A stretch of 64,000 nt of DNA, taken from the NCBI RefSeq assembly GCF_001514285.1, contig NZ_KQ949041.1, forward strand, positions 55,138 to 119,137. Direction: 5' to 3'. The stretch is from Streptomyces sp. DSM 15324 (GTDB lineage Bacteria > Actinomycetota > Actinomycetes > Streptomycetales > Streptomycetaceae). A program made the position numbers and the translations under genes. The notes beneath the pieces are model-generated. The model did no database searches. It was not told the DNA's origin and saw nothing but the letters and a program-made list of their open reading frames with translations. Below, piece after piece: positions 59,006-64,000 of this stretch; positions within the stretch are counted from its first letter, which is position 1, and each line of letters starts with the position of its first letter.

Positions 59006-60445
59006 TCAGGCCTGGGTCTCCGGGCGGCCGTCCTGCGCCCAGTGGGTGTGGAAGGCGCCCGGGCGGTCGGTACGGCCGTAGGTGTGGGCGCCGAAGTAGT
59101 CGCGCTGGCCCTGGAGGAGGGCGGCGGGGAGGCGGCCTGCGCGCAGGGTGTCGTAGTGGGCGAGGGCCGCCGAGAAGGCGGGGACGGGGATGCCCCGGCG
59201 GGCGGCGGAGGCGACCGTCTCGCGCCACGGCACCTGCGCGTCGGTGATCTCCATGGCGAACTCCATCTCGCCGAGGAGGCTGACCAGTTCGGAGTCGGCG
59301 GCGTAGGCGGCGCGGATGCGGTCCAGGAAGGAGGCGCGGATGATGCAGCCGCCGCGCCAGATCTTGGCGACCGCGCCCAGGTCGATCTTCCAGCCGTACT
59401 CGGCGGCCGCGTCCTGGATCATCTTCCAACCCTGGTCGTAGGCGATGACCTTGGAGGCGTAGAGAGCGTGCTCGACCTGGGAGGTGAAGCGGGCGGCCTC
59501 GGTGCGGCTGAGCGGCGGGGTGGTGCCGCCGGGCAGCCCGGCGTAGGCGGCGCGCAGTTCGCGCTGGCCGGAGGCAGCGCGGGCGAAGGTGGCCTGGGCG
59601 ATGGCGGTGACCGGGGAGCCCAGGTCCAGGGCGGTCTGCACGGTCCAGCGGCCGGTGCCCTTCTGGCCGGCGGCGTCGGTGACGATGTCGACGAAGGCGA
59701 GGCCGGTGGCGGCGTCGGTGTGGGCGAGGACCTCGGCGGTGATCTCGATCAGGTAGGAGCCGAGGCGGCCCTCGTTCCAGGTGCGGAAGACGTCGGCGAT
59801 CTCGGCGGGGGTGTAGCCGGCGACCTGCCGCAGCAGGTCGTACGCCTCGGCGATGAGCTGCATGTCCGCGTACTCGATGCCGTTGTGCACCATCTTGACG
59901 AAGTGTCCGGCGCCGTCCGTGCCGACGTGGGCGGCGCAGGGCTCGCCGTCGATCTTCGCGCTGATGGACTCGAACATCGGGCCGAGGACGTCGTACGACT
60001 CACTCGACCCGCCGACCATGATCGACGGCCCGTGCAGGGCGCCCTCCTCGCCGCCGGAGACCCCGGTGCCGACGAAGTGGATGCCCTTCTCGCGCAGCGC
60101 GGCCTCACGGCGGCGGGTGTCGGCGAAGTGGGCGTTGCCACCGTCGATGATCATGTCGCCGGGCTCCAGGAGCGGGGCGAACTCGTCGATGACGGCGTCG
60201 GTGACCGCGCCCGCCTGCACCATGATCATCAGCCGGCGGGGGCGTTCCAGCGCGGCCACGAACTCCTCGGCCGACTCGGCGGGAACGAAGGCGCCCTCGT
60301 GGCCGAACTCCTCGACGAGCGCGCGGGTACGGCCGACGGAGCGGTTGTGGACGGCGACGGTGTAACCGTTGCGGGCGAAGTTGCGCGCGAGGTTGCGGCC
60401 CATCACGCCGAGGCCGGTGACGCCGATGGCGGCGGTTGCGTTCAC
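59006..60445 (-). CDS. gnd: 6-phosphogluconate dehydrogenase, decarboxylating (NADP+)
   Basis: A 479-residue enzyme of the oxidative pentose phosphate pathway that converts 6-phosphogluconate to ribulose 5-phosphate and CO2 with NADPH formation. The NADP-binding GVTGLGVMGRNLARNFARNG is at the N-terminus, the substrate loop is FVGTGVSGGEEGALHGPSIM, the catalytic lysine is in GHFVKMVHNGIEYADMQ, and DAAGQKGTGRWT is intact. The length is that of the long, dimeric type. GTG at 60445 has AAGGGA upstream. The palindrome GTACCTCCAGGTAC (60497-60510) lies in its promoter region. Confidence 0.95.
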   Translation of the reverse strand: MNATAAIGVTGLGVMGRNLARNFARNGYTVAVHNRSVGRTRALVEEFGHEGAFVPAESAEEFVAALERPRRLMIMVQAGAVTDAVIDEFAPLLEPGDMIIDGGNAHFADTRRREAALREKGIHFVGTGVSGGEEGALHGPSIMVGGSSESYDVLGPMFESISAKIDGEPCAAHVGTDGAGHFVKMVHNGIEYADMQLIAEAYDLLRQVAGYTPAEIADVFRTWNEGRLGSYLIEITAEVLAHTDAATGLAFVDIVTDAAGQKGTGRWTVQTALDLGSPVTAIAQATFARAASGQRELRAAYAGLPGGTTPPLSRTEAARFTSQVEHALYASKVIAYDQGWKMIQDAAAEYGWKIDLGAVAKIWRGGCIIRASFLDRIRAAYAADSELVSLLGEMEFAMEITDAQVPWRETVASAARRGIPVPAFSAALAHYDTLRAGRLPAALLQGQRDYFGAHTYGRTDRPGAFHTHWAQDGRPETQA

Positions 60446-60496
60446 GAGGTACGTCCCTTGGATCGTTGGCGTGTTGCGAAGGGGGCGGGCAGCCCC

Positions 60497-60510
60497 GTAC
60501 CTCCAGGTAC
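60497..60510. promoter_or_regulatory. palindrome upstream of gnd
   Basis: Six-base arms GTACCT/AGGTAC around a CC centre, 52 bases before the gnd start. A regulatory site is possible; the binding protein is unknown. Confidence 0.35.
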
Positions 60511-60589
60511 GCGCGCCGGGCCGGTTCTTCTCGATCCCGGGCCCGACGAACTGCCGGAATTCGTCACCGAGGCGGGGCGGACCCCTCGT

Positions 60590-61096
60590 TCAGCGGCGTC
60601 GCCAGGGCAGCACGGCCGGATCGGCCTCGGTGCTCTCGGCGCGGTGCAGGGCGTCGCTGATGGCCTCGCCGATCTCGGCGAACTGCCGTACCTGTGCGGG
60701 GGTGAGGACGTCGAACACCGCGCGGCGGACGGCCTCGACGTGGCCGGGGGCGACCTCCACGAGCAGCGCCTTGCCCTCCTCGGTGAGGTGGGCGAGCTGG
60801 CCGCGGCCGTCGGCGGGGTCCTCCCGGCGTTCGACGAGGCCGACCTCGCGCAGCCGGTTCACCGCGTGGGTGAGCCGGCTGCGCGTGATCTTCAGCCGCT
60901 GGGCCAGTTCGGACATCCCGAGCACGCCGTCGGGGGCCATGGAGAGGGAGACGAGCAGGCTGTAGTCGGAGTGCGTCATGCCCGCGTCGCGCCGCAACTG
61001 CCGGTTGAGGTAGTCGGCGAGCAGGGTGGAGAAGTCGACGTAGGCGAGCCAGGCCCGTCGTTCCTCTGCGGTGAGCCAGCGCGGCGTCGTGGACAT
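60590..61096 (-). CDS. MarR-family transcriptional regulator
   Basis: A 168-residue MarR protein: YVDFSTLLADYLNRQLRRDA, HSDYSLLVSLSMAPDGVLGM, winged helix SELAQRLKITRSRLTHAVNR, wing EDPADGRGQLAHLTEEGKAL. There is no cysteine, so it is not a redox sensor of the OhrR type. ATG at 61096 is the family start. It lies between gnd and an F420-type oxidoreductase, all on one strand, and an inverted repeat is found 28 bases upstream. Confidence 0.9.
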   Translation of the reverse strand: MSTTPRWLTAEERRAWLAYVDFSTLLADYLNRQLRRDAGMTHSDYSLLVSLSMAPDGVLGMSELAQRLKITRSRLTHAVNRLREVGLVERREDPADGRGQLAHLTEEGKALLVEVAPGHVEAVRRAVFDVLTPAQVRQFAEIGEAISDALHRAESTEADPAVLPWRRR

Positions 61097-61123
61097 GGTC
61101 ACACGGTACCCGGATCGCCTTTT

Positions 61124-61141
61124 GTACGAGTTTTCACGTAC
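61124..61141. promoter_or_regulatory. inverted repeat GTACG-N8-CGTAC upstream of marR
   Basis: Perfect five-base arms in a locally A/T-rich stretch, with the palindrome ACGTACGT (61136-61143) at its right end. It is a plausible autoregulatory MarR site between marR and the upstream oxidoreductase gene. Confidence 0.45.
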
Positions 61142-61193
61142 GTCTCTCGCCGGCGCGGCCAGGGGGTGCTGCGGAAGTCCCGCACAGCACTCC

Positions 61194-62045
61194 CTAGGAC
61201 ACCACCTCGGCCAGCCGGTCCACCTGTTCTGGATCCGGGGCCCAGCAGTACAGGACGACCTCGTCGGCGCCGATGCCGGCGAGGTCGGCGACGGCCGCAC
61301 CGATCGTCCGTGGGGTGGTCAGCAGCCCGTCGGCCATGGAGGCGGCGCGGCCGGTGAACGCGTAGTAGTCGAGGAGGTTGCGCCGGGCCCGGTCCACCGT
61401 GTCCTGCGGGCCGAGGGCGACGCTGATCTGGGCGACCAGCCGCGGCCGGCCGGGGCGGTCGTACTTCTCCCAGACGTCCTCCACGTCGCGGAAGAGGCCG
61501 TCGAGGTGTTTCGGGGCCAGTGCGGCGCCGAGGAAGCCGTCGCCGAAACGGCCCACCCGTTCGAGTGCGGCGGGTGTGAAGCCCCCGAAGAGCACTTCCG
61601 GGCCCCCCGGGGTGAGGGGCGCGGGTCCGATGGACGCCGCACCCTCTCCGTACGGCTCGCCGGCCCAGAGGCGGCGCAGCAGGACCATCTGCTCGTCGAG
61701 GCGGCGGCCGCGGCGGCGCGGGTCGACGCCGGCGGCGAGGAAGTCGTCGTCCCGGCCGCCGACGCCGATACCGAGGGTGAACCGGCCACCGGAGATGCGG
61801 TCGAGGGTCGCGGTCTGCTTGGCGAGCAGGGCGGTGCGGTGGACGGGCGCGATGAGCACCTCGGTCTGGACGCGGATGCGGGAGGTGGCGCCGGCGACGG
61901 CGGCGAGGGTGACGAGGGGCTCGGGGTTGCCGAACACGAGCCGGTCGAGCAGGCCGAGGGTGCTGAACGGGCCCGCGTCGGCGTGCCGGGCCCAGGTCAG
62001 GAGCAGGGCGGGGTCGTCGATGGGGAGGCCGAGGCCGATCTTCAT
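61194..62045 (-). CDS. LLM-class flavin/F420-dependent oxidoreductase
   Basis: A 283-residue luciferase-like barrel enzyme: KIGLGLPIDDPALLLTWARH, VQTEVLIAPVHRTALLAKQT and ISGGRFTLGIGVGGRDDDFL are typical of the F420-dependent branch in actinobacteria. Shorter than the 320-350 residues common in the family, but with both ends intact. GAAGGA precedes the ATG. The substrate is unknown. Confidence 0.88.
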   Translation of the reverse strand: MKIGLGLPIDDPALLLTWARHADAGPFSTLGLLDRLVFGNPEPLVTLAAVAGATSRIRVQTEVLIAPVHRTALLAKQTATLDRISGGRFTLGIGVGGRDDDFLAAGVDPRRRGRRLDEQMVLLRRLWAGEPYGEGAASIGPAPLTPGGPEVLFGGFTPAALERVGRFGDGFLGAALAPKHLDGLFRDVEDVWEKYDRPGRPRLVAQISVALGPQDTVDRARRNLLDYYAFTGRAASMADGLLTTPRTIGAAVADLAGIGADEVVLYCWAPDPEQVDRLAEVVS

Positions 62046-62269
62046 GGGAACAGTCCTTCAGGAGGGCATGCGGACAGAGCTGCCGCCCCTCCTGACTCCG
62101 CGCGCCGTGCACGGGCCTGCTCCCTTTCTGCGGCGATCGTTCGAGAGAGCGTGATGCGTAAGAGTGCTGCGACGGTACGGGGATGCGCGCGGCCCCGGCA
62201 AACCCTTTTTTCTGGCAGCACCCAAACCGCCCCGACCGCCTTTCGGCAGCGCACGGAGCAGGGGGTGGC

Positions 62270-62440
62270 GGGCGCGGCGCTCGTCGTGACGGCGACCGCG
62301 CCCGAGCGGGCCGAGCCGTTGCCGGCCGCGTCCCGGGCGTGGACCGCGAAGGTGTACGCCGTACTGGCGCTGAGCCCGGTCACCGTCGCCCCGTCGGTGG
62401 TGGAGGCGGCGACGGCGGACTCGTCACTCGGTGGAGACGG
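62270..62440 (-). pseudogene. isolated fibronectin III domain remnant
   Basis: The minus strand encodes about 55 residues of an FN3 domain (TTDGATVTGLSASTAYTFAV, then HARDAAGNGSARSGAVAVTT). No start, signal or catalytic domain is attached; the frame runs on into unrelated sequence. It probably came from an extracellular hydrolase. The rest of 62046-62507 holds nothing recognisable. Confidence 0.6.
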
Positions 62441-62507
62441 TCTACCGGCCATACGCCATCGGCTGAAGCACCGCTTCTCGCTCACGTGCGCACGGGTGTT
62501 CCGAGCC

Positions 62508-63105
62508 TTACGACAGGTTCCACTGCTGGCTGGTGGCGCGGGTGCCGGTGAGCTGGACCACGGCGGCACCCGCGGTGGTGGAGGAGGCGTCCACACGGAT
62601 GTTCAGCCCGCTGCCCGTGTTGACGAGCAGAAACTTGGTACCGGGTGAGGCTGCCGACGAGGTCGGCGGCGAACTGCTGGTTGGCGCCGCCGTTGCAGGT
62701 CCACTGCTGCTGCCTGACGTTCTCGGCGGTCGACTTGCTCGGGACGTCCAGGCACAGGCCCGTGGCGGCGGGTCACCGGTTCAGCGTCCACTTCTGGTTG
62801 TCGCCCCCCGTCGGACTGCCACTGGATGACCTTGGCGCCGCTGGTCGTGGAGCCGCTCGCGACGTCCATCAGCATCGAGGTGCCCGCGTTGGTGAGGGTG
62901 TGCACCGCGCTGGTGGGCACACCGGAGGTGGGCGTCCAGGTGCCGGCGGTGGCGTCGAGCGACCAGCTCGGGTACTGGCCGACGTTGACCACGGTGCCGC
63001 GGATGGTCATCGGCAGCCAGATCAGCTGGGAGTTGCCGAGGTCGTTGGCGTTCCACCGGTCACCGGCGTAGATGTAGGTGGTGCCGGCACTGCCCTGCGG
63101 TGATG
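62508..63105 (-). pseudogene. 3' part of a secreted galactanase-like enzyme with ricin-type lectin domain
   Basis: Reading downward from about 63105, three frames must be joined. The end of a catalytic domain reads TTYIYAGDRWNANDLGNSQL, then IWLPMTIRGTVVNVGQYPSW. The lectin follows: TLTNAGTSMLMDVASGSTTS, then GAKVIQWQSDGG. After an extra G comes DNQKWTLNR with a stop; then ATGLCLDVPSKSTAENVRQQ and QWTCNGGANQQF. After another shift come KFLLVNTGSGLNIRVDASST and QLTGTRATSQQWNLS with the final stop at 62508-62510. The pattern resembles GH43 exo-beta-1,3-galactanases carrying CBM13, but the catalytic centre is gone. Confidence 0.65.
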
Positions 63106-63510
63106 ATGTTGGCCGTCTGGCTGACGCAGGTTGAGCTTGTCCATGACGCGGTCGCGGAGAAGCTCGTACTCCTCACGAAGCCTGCGCCATTCGGTCACGG
63201 GCGGTCGGGGAATGACAACGCCCCCGGTGACAATCTCCTCCGGCCCGAACTGCTCGCGGGTGAGGTCGATCTCAAGGGCCATGCCCAGGCGGTTCCACCA
63301 GTGGTAGTCCACACGCTCGCCGTTGACGTGTACTTCTCCCCGGATCAGCTCACCTCCCAGCAGGTCATTGAGCACCATGGCGGTCACACCGCACTGGTCC
63401 CGGGCCGGGTTGTCCGGGCTCCAGCGCGATCGGAACTCAGGCGTGCACGTCTCGGCACTCCAGCTGCTGCGAACGGCTCGCTCGATGTCGGTGAGAAGCA
63501 ACGGTGTCAT
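63022..63510 (-). CDS. YunG-like protein with a chimeric C-terminus
   Basis: A 162-residue protein. Residues 1-120 match the YunG-type domain: LLLTDIERAVRSSWSAETCT, RWSPDNPARDQCGVTAMVLN, DLLGGELIRGEVHVNGERVD and MALEIDLTREQFGPEE. The conserved Cys (DQCGV), His (EVHV, YHWWN) and Asp residues suggest a papain-like or NlpC-like arrangement, but activity is unproven. After VMDKLNLRQ the frame enters the lectin remnant, so the last 25-30 residues are read in the wrong frame of another gene. ATG at 63510 has GGGAGG upstream. Confidence 0.65.
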   Translation of the reverse strand: MTPLLLTDIERAVRSSWSAETCTPEFRSRWSPDNPARDQCGVTAMVLNDLLGGELIRGEVHVNGERVDYHWWNRLGMALEIDLTREQFGPEEIVTGGVVIPRPPVTEWRRLREEYELLRDRVMDKLNLRQPDGQHHHRRAVPAPPTSTPVTGGTPTTSATPS

Positions 63511-63540
63511 GCCGGTGATCCTCCCAGCCGGCACTGACAA

Positions 63541-64000
63541 CGGGATCGCTGCCTGGGGCCAGAAGATCCGTTCCCTTGAGGCCGATTGACTCGTTCACAC
63601 CGGCATTGCGTGCGTCAGCCCCAACGATCACGAGGTCTACCGCAACCGCTCCACGGATGGCGGGCAGAGCTGGTCGGGCTGGTCGCGTGCAACGGGCAGT
63701 TCCACAGTCGGCCGAGTGCCGCAGGTAGCGCCATGAGCCGGCCATGTCGGCTCGGGTTCTCCTCTCCGGACAGTTCCAGCGCACCCGCTTGGTATCCGCC
63801 ATCGCGGCGACGAGGGCGAACAGTGGGCCTTCCTACCCGGAGCAGGTGGCGGTCGCGCACGGGCGACTCGCGCGGGGTGTTTACTCACGGCTGTCTCGTG
63901 CTCCGTGTCACGCCTGCCGATACGGCCCGAGCCTGAATCCGCCAGGGGCTGTAAGAGATCCGGCCCGGCCGTACATCTCCCGGTTGACGGCCGTTGATGC
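63541..64000. other. no recognisable gene
   Basis: This stretch is lower in GC than its surroundings in places and has no frame with convincing protein-like composition on either strand. A plus-strand frame ending at 63589 (DNGIAAWGQKIRSLEAD) looks like a short C-terminal remnant. Nothing else is supported. Confidence 0.4.

Noticed and set aside
63586..63936. A plus-strand 116-codon frame near the right edge.
   Set aside because: The composition is Arg/Ser/Pro-rich without recognisable motifs, and other frames are equally open.

Overview
The window is high-GC DNA with Streptomyces-type content: very GC-rich third codon positions, GTG starts, ATGA/GTGA stop-start overlaps, a fused isobutyryl-CoA mutase, a PAS-GAF-SpoIIE phosphatase, PadR/MarR/GntR/LacI regulators and secreted polysaccharide hydrolases. 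It reads as a chromosomal stretch of Streptomyces or a close relative. No rRNA, tRNA, insertion sequence, phage module or CRISPR array was seen.

Layout. 1-7.6 kb: a headless TetR remnant, icmF, a YbjJ-like MFS exporter and, divergently, the PTS-linked dihydroxyacetone kinase operon dhaKLM with a terminator-like palindrome. 7.8-10.8 kb: a secreted GH75 chitosanase, a lipoprotein with three fibronectin III domains broken by two compensating frameshifts, and a small wall or membrane protein. 10.8-17.2 kb: fadH-padR, a PAS-PAS-GAF-SpoIIE phosphatase preceded by a coupled 28-codon ORF, and a DUF5666 protein whose 3' end is duplicated downstream. 17.2-28.5 kb: metabolic and regulatory genes, including a MarR pseudogene lacking its DNA-binding region, a molybdopterin oxidoreductase plus flavin reductase pair, two esterases and a padR-methyltransferase pair. 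28.5-34 kb: a compact second-type Rho behind a structured leader, a D,D-carboxypeptidase and two GT-C mannosyltransferases. 34-40 kb: an asparagine/aspartate/glutamine catabolic cluster (gntR, permease, asparaginase, aspartase, glutaminase). 40-43.7 kb: uppP, a crcB-DUF190-crcB fluoride module, a strictosidine-synthase-like lactonase and an ArsR regulator. 43.8-51.9 kb: a galactan locus (GH53 endo-galactanase, GH42 beta-galactosidase, ABC importer without its own ATPase, LacI regulator) with a palindromic operator over the importer promoter. 52-62 kb: small regulators, a scar where two divergent genes both lost their 5' ends beside a 30-bp minisatellite, then gap, a LacI regulator, gnd and an F420-type oxidoreductase. 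62-64 kb: debris of a galactanase-like lectin enzyme and a fibronectin domain, joined to a YunG-like gene.

How the genes fit together. The galactan locus is self-contained: secreted GH53 cuts galactan, the importer takes up the oligosaccharides, cytoplasmic GH42 releases galactose, and the LacI protein encoded at the end of the importer operon probably represses it. In the asparagine cluster, the permease, asparaginase and aspartase would turn asparagine into fumarate and ammonia, with glutaminase beside them. The recurrent oddity of the window is gene decay: a TetR, a MarR, an FN3 lipoprotein, an MFS transporter, an unknown gene and a lectin enzyme are all truncated or frameshifted, while their flanking operators or terminators often survive. 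No clearly new defence or biosynthetic system was found. The most unusual intact item is the compact Rho with altered RNA-binding residues.
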